Assembly (NCBI GenBank): GCA_027317945.1
Contig: DAHVQB010000003.1
Span: 62,001 to 126,000, forward strand
DNA from: Microcaldota archaeon
GTDB lineage: Archaea; Micrarchaeota; Micrarchaeia; Micrarchaeales; Micrarchaeaceae
Reading direction: 5' to 3'
Length of the DNA stretch: 64,000 nucleotides
The position numbers and the translations under genes are program-made. Of this stretch, positions 48,286 through 58,083 are shown piece by piece (the first letter of the stretch is position 1; the number at the start of each line of letters is the position of its first letter). The notes below the pieces were generated by a model. The model did no database searches, was not told the DNA's origin, and saw only the letters and a program-made list of their open reading frames with translations.

Positions 48286-49410
48286 TCAGATGTCGATTGT
48301 TATGCTCTTCTCTTTCAAATCGATATTTGTTATCTTGACGTTTGGGAAAAGCGTTTGCATCTCTTCCGCTGTGATTCGCTTGTTCTGCCTTGCCGCAGTT
48401 ATGATTGCGTTTATTGCGGTCAGGTTATTAAATATACTTTCGCCCGAAGCCTTTGCGGCGCTTATCTCCTCGGCAACCTGCACAATCAGATCCTCCTGTT
48501 TCTTTATGCTTGCCTTGAGCTGCTCTATGGCCTCGTTTTTCTTAGGCGCTGCATCCACCCTGTTTTCGTTGTAGAAGAAGTCCAGCGCCTCGGACACGCT
48601 CCCGAAACTCATTTTCTCCAGTCCGCCATATTTCTTAAGGTCGCATATCGCGTAATCCAGCGCCTTGCCGGACTCGAGGAACACGGTCGGCGAAGGCTTC
48701 ATCGTATAGCCCAGCATCTCGGAGATGCGTTTTGCTATTCCGGCGATCATGATGTCATCAAGCTCCCCCACGCTAGACCTCAAGCTGACACCGGCTTCAT
48801 TGAACGCCTCTTCTACGTATACGCCGCCGAAATTCAGAGCTTTTGCAATGGATGACACTGCATTCTGGCTACCTGTTGATGGCGCCAGAATCCCCCTTAT
48901 GGCCTTTTCGGCTGACTCGGCCTTGACTAGGTCGCCCATCTTTGTCTGGTTGCTTTTGGGCGGCTCGTATACGGCCCCGGCCCTGACGCTCCTGTCCCTG
49001 TAATCATGCGTCCTGTAAGCCAACAGTATCTTCATGCCGGAATTGGCTATGACAAGGTTGCCCTTGCCGAACATCTCCAGTATTATGTGGGTTTCCCTGT
49101 CCGCCGTGCCAGCGCTTATGTCTATTATCCTGTCGTAGTTCAGCTGCGATACGCCATTGAGCGCAAGTCCGTCGGTCTTTGACCTGACGGCCAATGAGAA
49201 GTTCGTAGGCTCCTCCGGGGTCTCTATGTAAATGCTCCTATTCAGTGTGTGGGAGAGTATGCAATTAAGGTTTATCTTCTCTCCTGACTTGCTCAGCCTT
49301 ATCCTGAACTGGCCGTCCCTGAGTTCATAGAACTTGTCGATGTGCCATCCGGCCAGCAGGTTAAGTTCGTTTACAAGTGCGGCTATATCGAGCGTTGATA
49401 TTTCGCGCAT
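48286..49410 (-). CDS. RqcH/NFACT-family protein, short form
   Basis: NFACT-N-like start MREISTLDIAALVNELNLLAGWHIDKFYE; ends after SITIDI without the NFACT-R half. Confidence 0.75.
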   Translation of the reverse strand: MREISTLDIAALVNELNLLAGWHIDKFYELRDGQFRIRLSKSGEKINLNCILSHTLNRSIYIETPEEPTNFSLAVRSKTDGLALNGVSQLNYDRIIDISAGTADRETHIILEMFGKGNLVIANSGMKILLAYRTHDYRDRSVRAGAVYEPPKSNQTKMGDLVKAESAEKAIRGILAPSTGSQNAVSSIAKALNFGGVYVEEAFNEAGVSLRSSVGELDDIMIAGIAKRISEMLGYTMKPSPTVFLESGKALDYAICDLKKYGGLEKMSFGSVSEALDFFYNENRVDAAPKKNEAIEQLKASIKKQEDLIVQVAEEISAAKASGESIFNNLTAINAIITAARQNKRITAEEMQTLFPNVKITNIDLKEKSITIDI

Positions 49411-49414
49411 GGCA

Positions 49415-50218
49415 TCATTGCTTGCGCATCTTCTTGAGCCCCTCCTCCTTGGCAACGCGCGCGAAAAGCCTCGCCTTCTTGACAGCGTTCTGCGCGTTCT
49501 CGAATGCCGTGCCTATCTGGACTATGTCTGCGCCGCTCGAGTACGCATCCGCCAGCTCCTTTTCTGAGACCACTCCGCCAGCCACTATGTATGGGACTGA
49601 TATTGCGCTCTTGACGGCCCTTATCATCTCCTTTGGTATGGGGCCAGCATGCTGCGCCCTTGGATTTGAGCCTGCATCTGTTAGTATGATCCTGTTGCCC
49701 AAGTACTCTCCAGCCAGGGCAAGCGCGGCTGCGATCTTCGGCTTCTCCCTCGGGACGAAATTGACGTCGCCCACCCATCCGACGGTTCCGCCGGGATACA
49801 CGACTATGTAGCCGACGGGCAGCGGCTCTATCCTCATGCCGCGTATTATCGGCGCCGAAAGCATCTGTGCCTGGGTTATCCAGTACGGGTTCCTTGCGTT
49901 GAGCAGGGACATGAAGTATATCGCGTCAGCATGCTTGGTTATTGTGGCTATATTCCCTGGGAATACTATCAGCGGCACATCTATCGATTCCTTTATCTCC
50001 CTTGCAGTGTCCTCTAGGAGCTCCCCCTGCGCGCCGGTGCTGCCGCCAAGCAGTACCGCGTCAGCGCCGCCTGTGCACACCGCCTTTGCGGTCTTAACGA
50101 CTTCATCGTTGCTACGGTAGTCCACCGGGTCTATCACAGAAAAGAACATTGCACCTTTCGTGCCAAGTAGCTCGTTTATGTACAGTTCGATCTTGCCCAT
50201 CTTCATTAAATCATCCAT
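49415..50218 (-). CDS. geranylgeranylglyceryl phosphate synthase
   Basis: FFSVIDP, GADAVLLGGSTG, GYIVVYPGGTVGWVGD, DAGSNPRA, VAGGVVSEKE. Confidence 0.93.
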   Translation of the reverse strand: MDDLMKMGKIELYINELLGTKGAMFFSVIDPVDYRSNDEVVKTAKAVCTGGADAVLLGGSTGAQGELLEDTAREIKESIDVPLIVFPGNIATITKHADAIYFMSLLNARNPYWITQAQMLSAPIIRGMRIEPLPVGYIVVYPGGTVGWVGDVNFVPREKPKIAAALALAGEYLGNRIILTDAGSNPRAQHAGPIPKEMIRAVKSAISVPYIVAGGVVSEKELADAYSSGADIVQIGTAFENAQNAVKKARLFARVAKEEGLKKMRKQ

Positions 50219-50234
50219 GTCTAAAAAGCCAAAT

Positions 50235-51278
50235 TCAATTTATGCTTTTATTCGCAACTATAAATTCCTTTAGCATGGCGGCCCCTTCAACATCCACGCG
50301 CATCTTTGGAGTGAATCCTGTCTCCCTGCCTATCAATGAGGAATCCACCACCCTGTCGCTCGCCAGGAAATCCAGCTCGTCCTTGTTCACCCCGGTGATG
50401 AAACCAAGGGCTCCGGCTACAACTGGATTTACGCTCTTCTCCGGCGGCTTGACGCCTATCTGCCTGGCCGCCATCTCAAACAGTTCCTGTTCCGTGTGGG
50501 GAATGCCGTCCGTTATATTGTATATCTTGTTGCTGGAGTTGCCGCTCTCGGCTGCTGCAATCTGGGCATCCACAACGTCATCGACGTGCACCAGGGTCAG
50601 GTGGTTTGTCGGCCTTCCGACATAGCGCATCTTACCGTCCCTTATCATGCCGAATACCTTGAAGAACGAGCGTTCGTACCCCGGCCCGTACATAGTGCCC
50701 AGCCTAAGTATTGTATACGAAAACCTGCTGGACTTCGTGGAATAGGACTTGACCACGCCTTCGGCCATCAGCTTGCTCTTTGAGTATTCGCTCTTCGGCC
50801 CGGTCTTTGAACCCTCAGTTATCGTTTCGCCCGGCCTCCTGTAGCCGTAGACAGTCACGCTGCTCGTATACATGAAACGCACGGCTGCGGTGGCGCCATT
50901 GGGCGTGCCAAGGAGCGCCTTTATCAGGTTTTCAGTGCCGCGCACATTCACATTTATGAATTGGGCGCCGGTAAACTTGTGGTTGAACGTGGCCCCTGCG
51001 GTGTGGAAGACGAGTGTGGCGCCATCGCATGCCTCCATCAACGCACTTTGATCGCCATTGGTCGGCATGGTAATATCCGCCTCGTACGTTGATACATCAT
51101 TTGGCAGTCCGTCAACAGCTCCGCCGGATCCGTGGCTCGGATTGATTATCGCCCGCACTGCGTAACCATGTTGTATGAGCTTCTGGCACAACCGCATGCC
51201 CAAGCCGCTTGTAGCTCCGGTTACGAGCGCGGTAACAGGCCCGTCAGGCATTCTGATCACGCTTGTGCTCCCCGTCAA
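50235..51278 (-). CDS. NAD-dependent epimerase/dehydratase (extended SDR)
   Basis: LVTGATSGLGMRL, YSKSKLMAE, YTILRLGTMYGPG. Confidence 0.9.
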   Translation of the reverse strand: MTGSTSVIRMPDGPVTALVTGATSGLGMRLCQKLIQHGYAVRAIINPSHGSGGAVDGLPNDVSTYEADITMPTNGDQSALMEACDGATLVFHTAGATFNHKFTGAQFINVNVRGTENLIKALLGTPNGATAAVRFMYTSSVTVYGYRRPGETITEGSKTGPKSEYSKSKLMAEGVVKSYSTKSSRFSYTILRLGTMYGPGYERSFFKVFGMIRDGKMRYVGRPTNHLTLVHVDDVVDAQIAAAESGNSSNKIYNITDGIPHTEQELFEMAARQIGVKPPEKSVNPVVAGALGFITGVNKDELDFLASDRVVDSSLIGRETGFTPKMRVDVEGAAMLKEFIVANKSIN

Positions 51279-52101
51279 GCACGGCCCTTGCTATGTCCCT
51301 GATGTGGCCCTCGGTCAGCTTGTCTATCGCGTATGGGATCCAGTCGCTGCCGTAAGGCACGTACACACCCATGTTGAACTTCATCTTGGAAAGCCTGCTC
51401 ATCCTCTTTTTGCTGTAGCCGAGCGGCACCTCGAACGCCAGGTCCTTCTTGTAGCCCTTCTCCTTGTCAGCCAGCCTCTGTATTAGCTTCGCGTCGGCCT
51501 CTAGTATCGTTATGCCAGTCTTACGTCCCAAAAACTTTATGCTCGACAGGTAGGATTTTATTATCTCGTCGCCGCTCCTGCTCTTGCCCTCCCTGGTATA
51601 CGATGTCAGCCTTATGTTCTTTATCCCGCTCAATGGGCCCTTCTCTATCTTATGGCCCACCACCGGAATCTCAAGGCCCAAAGTTCCCGCAAAGCAGTTC
51701 TGCCTCTTCATTAGATCGATTGCGGACCTTATCGGTATCGGCTCCTCGCATTCCACCCAGACCTTCACGCCGCTCTTGCTGGCCAATCCGGCTATCTGGC
51801 CCAAGCCGCTCTCGCATCCAGTCTTGTCGGATGCGTAGCCTAGCTGCGACAACCGCAGCGACACGTCGGCATTCAGGTGCAGCCGCGATATCTGCCTTAT
51901 GAACTCCATGTATGTGTTTATGTTGTAGTGTATCTTGTTAGGATTGACGGCGTTCTCGCTGAGGAATGTGACTGTGGCATGAAGCTTGCGCTCATTCAGC
52001 AGCTTCACCCCTTTGAGGGCGGACCTTGTGGTCGTGCCGGCTATATGCTTCTTCACCAGCCTGAACACAAGCCTCCTTACTATGTTTGATTGATCGGCCA
52101 T
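51244..52101 (-). CDS. proline dehydrogenase family protein
   Basis: ATVTFLSENAV and C-terminal VYVPYGSDWIPYAIDKL typical of PRODH. Confidence 0.75.
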   Translation of the reverse strand: MADQSNIVRRLVFRLVKKHIAGTTTRSALKGVKLLNERKLHATVTFLSENAVNPNKIHYNINTYMEFIRQISRLHLNADVSLRLSQLGYASDKTGCESGLGQIAGLASKSGVKVWVECEEPIPIRSAIDLMKRQNCFAGTLGLEIPVVGHKIEKGPLSGIKNIRLTSYTREGKSRSGDEIIKSYLSSIKFLGRKTGITILEADAKLIQRLADKEKGYKKDLAFEVPLGYSKKRMSRLSKMKFNMGVYVPYGSDWIPYAIDKLTEGHIRDIARAVLDGEHKRDQNA

Positions 52102-52255
52102 ATAATCGCCCAACTATGGCATTCAGACCTAAGGCATCGCACGCCGGTTGCACGTGCACGCCGGCGCGATGATTGTTGCCTTCCACCTAGACAAGTAAAA
52201 TGATTACGATAGCTTATTTTAAATCCTTTTATACGGTCAGAGTTACCTTTGGTAG

Positions 52256-52271
52256 ATGGCTCTAGAGCCAT
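52256..52271. promoter_or_regulatory. 16-bp perfect palindrome ATGGCTCTAGAGCCAT in the ridA/PRODH divergent region
   Basis: Self-complementary; flanked by TTTGGT/ACCAAA arms. Confidence 0.45.
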
Positions 52272-52339
52272 ATAATGGCGCTAACCAAAAGTATAATAAG
52301 TTTAATTTAGTATAATAGCAAAAAATCAAAGTGAGCCAC

Positions 52340-52720
52340 ATGAACAACGACAGGATCGTAGCTAACGAAGCACCAAAACCAGTAGGACCTTACTCATTGG
52401 GCATACAGGCCGGGAAACTGATTTTCTGCTCCGGGGAGATAGGCACGGATCCTAAGACCGGCAAGCTCGTGCACAGCGTTGCAGAGCAGACCGAGAGGGC
52501 CCTCCAGAACGTAGAGATCACACTTAAGTCCATAGGCCTTAGCCTGAACAGCATAGTGAAAACCACGATCTACCTTATTGACGTCAAGGATTTTGAGCAA
52601 GTAAACGAGGTTTATGCGAAACATTTCTCGCCTCCGTACCCTGCGCGCAGCACCGTAGTAGTGGCTGCCATACCAAAAGGTGCGAGAGTAGAGATAGACG
52701 CGATAGCGCTAATAGACTGA
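52340..52720 (+). CDS. ridA: RidA/YjgF family enamine/imine deaminase
   Basis: PKPVGPYSLGIQAGKLIFCSGEIGTDPKTGKLV, FSPPYPARSTVVVAAIPKGARVEIDAIA. Confidence 0.93.
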   Translation: MNNDRIVANEAPKPVGPYSLGIQAGKLIFCSGEIGTDPKTGKLVHSVAEQTERALQNVEITLKSIGLSLNSIVKTTIYLIDVKDFEQVNEVYAKHFSPPYPARSTVVVAAIPKGARVEIDAIALID

Positions 52721-52731
52721 ATAGCAGGATT

Positions 52732-54081
52732 TCATCTGTTTCCTCTATACCTGTTGCGGCCGTACCTGCTGCCGCCATGGCCATGATACCCGTTGCTATC
52801 ATGCCTGTTGCCGTCATGCCTGCTGTTATCATTTCTGCTGTTATTATTTCTGTCGTTATCATATCTATGTCCGGAATGGGGCCTGAATCTTCCCCTGCCC
52901 CCCTCGTTATAGCCATAACTGTGCCTGTGCGTATCGGGCATCTGGAAATTGTTATACTTGTCAACGTCAAGCCTGAGCTCTGACATCTTTATGTTGGCAT
53001 CGTATTCTATGTCGCCAAGAAGCCTCCTCTCATCAAGGCCGAATATCGTGAATGCCTTGCCCTCCTTGCCCATTCTGGCAGACCTGCCCACCCTGTGCAC
53101 GTAGTCGTGCGCGGTTTCCGGAGCGTCGAAGTTTATTATGTCGGTCACGTTGGCTATGTCGAGGCCCCTTGCGGCTATGTTGGTCGCTACCATGAACTGT
53201 GCGCCCTTCCTGAAAGTCTCGAGCGAGTATTCCCTCTTGGCCTGTGTCATGCCGCCATGAAGCAGCATCACGTCAAGCCCCTGCTTCCTGAGCACATCGC
53301 ATATTATCTCGGACTCGTATTGCGTGCGCGAGAATATTATGCATTTCTTTGGCGAGTATTGGCCTATGTAAGCCAGTAGCGCGGCGAATTTCATCCTGCC
53401 CTTGGCGAATGTGTACCCGTGGGATATTGTATTGACAACCAGCTCTTCCTCGGCGCCAACCAATATCGTGGCGTAATCCGGTTCCATATGCCGCTTTGCT
53501 ATTGTTATTATCTGGTGCGGCATCGTAGCCGAGAACAGCAGCATCTGCTTCTTCATCGGCGTCTTGGTAAGTATGTAATCTATGTCATCTATGAAGCCCA
53601 TGTCAAGCATCCTGTCGGCCTCATCAAGTACAACGAACTTAACGTTGTCCAGCCTGAGGACTCCGCGGTCTATAAGGTCGATTATCCTGCCTGGTGTACC
53701 GACAACAACGTTCACTCCCCTCTGGAGGTTGCTTATCTGTACATTGATGGATGCGCCGCCATAGACCGTAGTTGTGCGCACATGAAGGTGCCTGCCTATC
53801 TGATCCGAGAACTGCGCAACCTGCAGCGCAAGTTCCCTTGTAGGTACTATCACTATTGCGCTAACCATATTCGAGTGCGGCATGGACTGCATTATCGGAA
53901 GTATGAAGGCCGCGGTCTTGCCCGTGCCCGTCTTCGCCCTGACTATCGCGTCCTTGCCAGACAGCACAGTGGGGATTGCCCGTTCCTGCACCTCTGTCGC
54001 TTCTGTGAAACCAACCCTGTGTATCGCTTCTACTAGCTCCGGCTTTAATTGCATTTCTGAGAATTTCTTCAAATCCGACAC
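52732..54081 (-). CDS. DEAD-box RNA helicase with Arg/Asn/His-rich tail
   Basis: AKTGTGKTAAF, PTRELALQ, DEAD, SATMP, HRVGRSARMG. Confidence 0.95.
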   Translation of the reverse strand: MSDLKKFSEMQLKPELVEAIHRVGFTEATEVQERAIPTVLSGKDAIVRAKTGTGKTAAFILPIMQSMPHSNMVSAIVIVPTRELALQVAQFSDQIGRHLHVRTTTVYGGASINVQISNLQRGVNVVVGTPGRIIDLIDRGVLRLDNVKFVVLDEADRMLDMGFIDDIDYILTKTPMKKQMLLFSATMPHQIITIAKRHMEPDYATILVGAEEELVVNTISHGYTFAKGRMKFAALLAYIGQYSPKKCIIFSRTQYESEIICDVLRKQGLDVMLLHGGMTQAKREYSLETFRKGAQFMVATNIAARGLDIANVTDIINFDAPETAHDYVHRVGRSARMGKEGKAFTIFGLDERRLLGDIEYDANIKMSELRLDVDKYNNFQMPDTHRHSYGYNEGGRGRFRPHSGHRYDNDRNNNSRNDNSRHDGNRHDSNGYHGHGGSRYGRNRYRGNR

Positions 54082-54197
54082 CGTTTATTTATGTATATAT
54101 AACAAGAGAAAGAGAGAACCCAATTCTATTGTCTTGACAATATTATCAAAGGTTAGGTATATAAGACATTATGTGACTGCCGTTCGGACAGCTGGCT

Positions 54198-55541
54198 TTA
54201 GGCCGTGGTCACTTTGACCCCTGTCACCAGTACGCTCGGGGTGACGAAGTAACCGTCGGAATCCCATGACGCCGTCTGTATGGTATCGTTGGCAGAGCGC
54301 ACTGTGCTCTTCAGCATCCTGAACACATTCTCGCTTATCCTTATGCCGGTGGCTGACCCCACGTCAACCTGCCTGATGGCGAACTTGGGCCTGCCTTTCT
54401 CTATGTAGACCGCTATGTCCCGCGGCACAGTTGAGAAATCCCCGGATCTGTAATTGCTAAACCTTGTGTACCACGTGTTGGTCACAAGTATGCCTTTGTC
54501 TATGCCGCTTATCAGCCTGTCTATCGACTTCGATGTGTTCTTGTGTTCCAGAACCAATGCGTTAGGGCTGGGCATCACCAAGCCCGCATTGCCGGTGCTC
54601 TTTGTCTTGTACTTCGCTGCAGTGGAATTGTTGTGCAGGTATGTCAGCAGCCTCCCGTCCCCTATCAGCTGCGTCTTCCTTGTCGGGCAGCCCTCCGCAT
54701 CGAATCTCGATGCGCTTATTATCTTGCTGCTTGCGCCGTCGTCGTATATTTCCAGCTTTTTGTCCGCTATGGTCTTGCCCAGCTTGCCCATCAGGAAACC
54801 GCCGGTCTCGACGTTCCCCACGCAGGCCATCTCGTTCACCATTGAGAATAGCAGGCCTGCAGGCTGCTGCATGTATATTATGTCGTAGGTTCCGCTTGTT
54901 ACCTTGCCATTCGAATCCGCCATGCTTGCCAGTTCTGCGGTCGTGCGACCCAAGGCGGCGGGTCCGAGGTCCTTCAGTCGCTTTGATGCAGCTATCTTCT
55001 GCGCGGATAACCCATTCACGAAAGCCCTTATTGATAACCTGGCGTGCGCGGAATCCTCGGCCTGATGCACGCCCTTGCTTGTTGCAATGGTCTCGCTGGA
55101 CCTTGAAAGTATTAGAGTGCCTGCAACATTGTCTGCACCATTAGCCGCTGCCTCGTTTATCGCAGCCTGTGCTATGTCTGAAATGGTATCGTTGTCATAA
55201 TCCCTTATCCTGCTATCGCATGCCTCCTGCTTCCTGTACTTGAATGGGCCTGACGCTATGCCGTAATAGTCGTCTTTCGGCTCCAGATGCGCGAGGTTCC
55301 TCTTTGCATTCCTTATGGCCGCAGCCACGTTCGGGCCGGAGAGCGTATCTATGTTGGTGGAGAATACCCTCTTGCCCTGCGAGACGAACAGGGATCCGCC
55401 GCGCTCGTCCTTTGTCACTATGGAATCTACTTTAGAATTCGCTATCTTGAGGTAGCTTATGCGGTACGAGAATACGCTGGCTACCGCTTCGTCGCACCCT
55501 TTGAGCATGGCCTGCTTCACTATATACATTGCATAATCCAC
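54198..55541 (-). CDS. TldE/PmbA-like modulator of DNA gyrase family protein
   Basis: Paired with TldD; SPNALVLEHKNTSKSIDRLISGIDKGILVTNTWYTRF. Confidence 0.88.
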   Translation of the reverse strand: MDYAMYIVKQAMLKGCDEAVASVFSYRISYLKIANSKVDSIVTKDERGGSLFVSQGKRVFSTNIDTLSGPNVAAAIRNAKRNLAHLEPKDDYYGIASGPFKYRKQEACDSRIRDYDNDTISDIAQAAINEAAANGADNVAGTLILSRSSETIATSKGVHQAEDSAHARLSIRAFVNGLSAQKIAASKRLKDLGPAALGRTTAELASMADSNGKVTSGTYDIIYMQQPAGLLFSMVNEMACVGNVETGGFLMGKLGKTIADKKLEIYDDGASSKIISASRFDAEGCPTRKTQLIGDGRLLTYLHNNSTAAKYKTKSTGNAGLVMPSPNALVLEHKNTSKSIDRLISGIDKGILVTNTWYTRFSNYRSGDFSTVPRDIAVYIEKGRPKFAIRQVDVGSATGIRISENVFRMLKSTVRSANDTIQTASWDSDGYFVTPSVLVTGVKVTTA

Positions 55542-55545
55542 AAAA

Positions 55546-56946
55546 TCACTTACCGAATGACAGCAGAGCGGATGCTCCGCCCATTGTGACAGGTACGCCC
55601 TGCATCGGCTCGCCCTTTCCGCAATTCCCTAGGGACAGCTCAAAGTCCCTTCCGACAAGCTTGACCGCGTGCCAGAAGTCTATCGTCTTTGACTCCAATT
55701 GGTAATTCTTGATGGGCTTGCCCATCCTATGATTCTTTATCAGGTAAGCCTCGCTCCCCTGATACCGCGAGAAGCTCCTCGTATCATCTATGTTCCATTC
55801 CATGAATGACTTTATGTAGGCCCCGCTTCCCGCCTCGCTTATCAGTTCCTCTAAGCTTGCCGTTCCGGGCTTAAGGTAGCTGTTCGCCATCCTGACTAGC
55901 GGCTCGTTTGAGTAGTAGTCCGACCTTGCCGCCGCATTGCTCTTCATGCCAAGGAAATGCGCGTATGACCTGTTCATAAGCAGCTCGTTCTGTATGCCAT
56001 CCTTTACCAATATCCTTGGCCTTGTCTTTACTCCCTCATCGTCATAGAGATAGAAACCGTTGGAGTTAGGTATAGTTGGATCGTCGATTATTGTAACTGC
56101 AGGGCTGCCTATCTCAAGCCCCATGTTGTCTTTTGTCAGGTAGCTAGTTCCGGCCTGAGCGGCTTCCCTGAGGAAAACCCTGTCGGCCTCGCCGGGATGG
56201 CCTACGCTCTCGTGGACTGCTATCCCTGTTATCTCCGGTGCAATCACCACGTTACTTACGTTTTTTAGCTCGTATGCGCTTAGCCTGACGCCCTTCTCTA
56301 TCACGTTAAGAAGTGCCTTTGCCTCCCCGAGTATCTTGCCCTCTACTATTTTCGGATCTATTAGTTCGTAGCCTCCGACTCCGCCGAACTGGAGAAACCT
56401 CTGCCTTGTTTCCTTGCCATTCTCCACTATTATACTTGCGAAGGATTGCGCGCTTGGCATGGTGGATTCTATCCGACTGCCATCAGTGTTGACGAAGAAT
56501 GTGTCGGATTTGCCCACCCCTGCGTAAACGCTCCTGAACTTTATGTATTTGACCTTGGACAGAACCTTGTCCATTGACATAAGGTCTTTTAGGATATCAG
56601 AATCTGCCAGCTTCCTCCGCTCGCCTACCCTGCATTTTGCATTGACAGCCCTCTCGCCCGATAGCACAGTGTCAGCGCCATCGAACCTTTTGCACATCGA
56701 TATCATGTGCGCTATGGCCGCCTTCTCGAACCTGTTTGTAGAGAATACGTAGAGCCTCTTCTCTTTCACAAACCGTACCCTTATGCCCTCCTTATCATAA
56801 TAGTTGCTGCCGTTAAGCTTGCCCTGCTCCAGCGCGTAAGAGCGGCCCCTGCTCCTCTCCACAAATGCATCCGCATAGTCGGCACCGGCCCTTTCTGCAA
56901 AAGAAACCGCATACTCGGCTATGCTTTCCCTTTCCTCGCTGGACAT
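55546..56946 (-). CDS. tldD: TldD family metalloprotease
   Basis: HESVGHPGEAD motif. Confidence 0.92.
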   Translation of the reverse strand: MSSEERESIAEYAVSFAERAGADYADAFVERSRGRSYALEQGKLNGSNYYDKEGIRVRFVKEKRLYVFSTNRFEKAAIAHMISMCKRFDGADTVLSGERAVNAKCRVGERRKLADSDILKDLMSMDKVLSKVKYIKFRSVYAGVGKSDTFFVNTDGSRIESTMPSAQSFASIIVENGKETRQRFLQFGGVGGYELIDPKIVEGKILGEAKALLNVIEKGVRLSAYELKNVSNVVIAPEITGIAVHESVGHPGEADRVFLREAAQAGTSYLTKDNMGLEIGSPAVTIIDDPTIPNSNGFYLYDDEGVKTRPRILVKDGIQNELLMNRSYAHFLGMKSNAAARSDYYSNEPLVRMANSYLKPGTASLEELISEAGSGAYIKSFMEWNIDDTRSFSRYQGSEAYLIKNHRMGKPIKNYQLESKTIDFWHAVKLVGRDFELSLGNCGKGEPMQGVPVTMGGASALLSFGK

Positions 56947-57042
56947 GCGTATCCAATTATTCTATCCGCGAAAAGCTAATATGCATATCGCAGATCATGT
57001 TGATTGCGCCAACGCGGGTTGCAGGCACGCGGCGGCGTAGGA

Positions 57043-57576
57043 TCAGCGCAACCCGTATTTCTCTTTTATCTTCCGCACCTTGGGCGCTATTATGAAAGCG
57101 CAATAACCGGCGTTAGGGTTCTTTTTGAAGTACCTCTGATGATAGTCCTCCGCAGGATAGAAGTCATCCAGCTTCCTTACTTCTGTGACTATGCGCTTGC
57201 TGAAAGCGCCTGCTGCGCCTTTAATGAATGAGTCTATCTCCTGCTTCTGCTCATCCGAACCGTATAGTATTATGGACCTATACTGGGTGCCGACGTCCGC
57301 ACCCTGCTTGTTGAGCGATGTCGGGTCGTGCATGCTGAAGAACACGTCCAGCAATTTTTTTAAATCTATTTTATTTGGATCATATTCTATCTTGAGCACC
57401 TCTGCATGCCCCGTATTGCCGGTGCATACGTCCTCATACGTTGGGTCTTTTGTATCGCCTCCAGCATAGCCAGGAGTCGCCTTTTTTACGCCCTTGAACA
57501 GCGAAAATACTGCTTCCGTGCACCAGAAACAGCCGCCGCCGAAGGCTATAGTCTTGGCATCATTTCCCATTTTCAT
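57043..57576 (-). CDS. msrA: peptide-methionine (S)-S-oxide reductase
   Basis: GGGCFWCTEAVF, PGYAGG, Y-HQRYF-KNP. Confidence 0.95.
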   Translation of the reverse strand: MKMGNDAKTIAFGGGCFWCTEAVFSLFKGVKKATPGYAGGDTKDPTYEDVCTGNTGHAEVLKIEYDPNKIDLKKLLDVFFSMHDPTSLNKQGADVGTQYRSIILYGSDEQKQEIDSFIKGAAGAFSKRIVTEVRKLDDFYPAEDYHQRYFKKNPNAGYCAFIIAPKVRKIKEKYGLR

Positions 57577-57940
57577 CAACGTTTTCAGGTATAAACTTGA
57601 GAGATAGTGAGTTAACGCAATGCCTCGTGTTCTTTTTGGTAAAGCCTTCCCCCAGGAAGACATGCCCGAGATGGCCGCCGCACCTGGCGCATTCTATCTC
57701 GATCCTGGCGCCATCCGGATCAGGCACTCGCTTGACTGCGCCTTTTATCTCATCATCGAAGCTTGGCCAACCGCATTCGGCATCGAATTTGTCGTCCGAC
57801 TTGTATAGCGGGGCTTCGCACCGCCTGCAGACGTATATGCCAGGCTTGAAATTCTTTTCATACTCGCCGCTGAACGGGGCTTCAGTTCCTTTGTAGACTA
57901 TCACCCTCTCCTCTTCCGGGGTGAGCTTGTTGAGTTTCAT
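57560..57940 (-). CDS. msrB: peptide-methionine (R)-S-oxide reductase
   Basis: VCRRCEAPLY, CGWPSF, GHLGHVF, RHCVNSLSLKF. Confidence 0.95.
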   Translation of the reverse strand: MKLNKLTPEEERVIVYKGTEAPFSGEYEKNFKPGIYVCRRCEAPLYKSDDKFDAECGWPSFDDEIKGAVKRVPDPDGARIEIECARCGGHLGHVFLGEGFTKKNTRHCVNSLSLKFIPENVDENGK

Positions 57941-58083
57941 TCGTACCGATAACCATTATCGCTGAACTCGGCTTAATAACTATCTATCCGTTTTCTCTGC
58001 GTTCCGCTTACTTGTATAAATAAACAATGCAAGTACCTTTATATCAGACTGCCGCGTTGGCGCGGCGAAGGCTTGATGATTCC

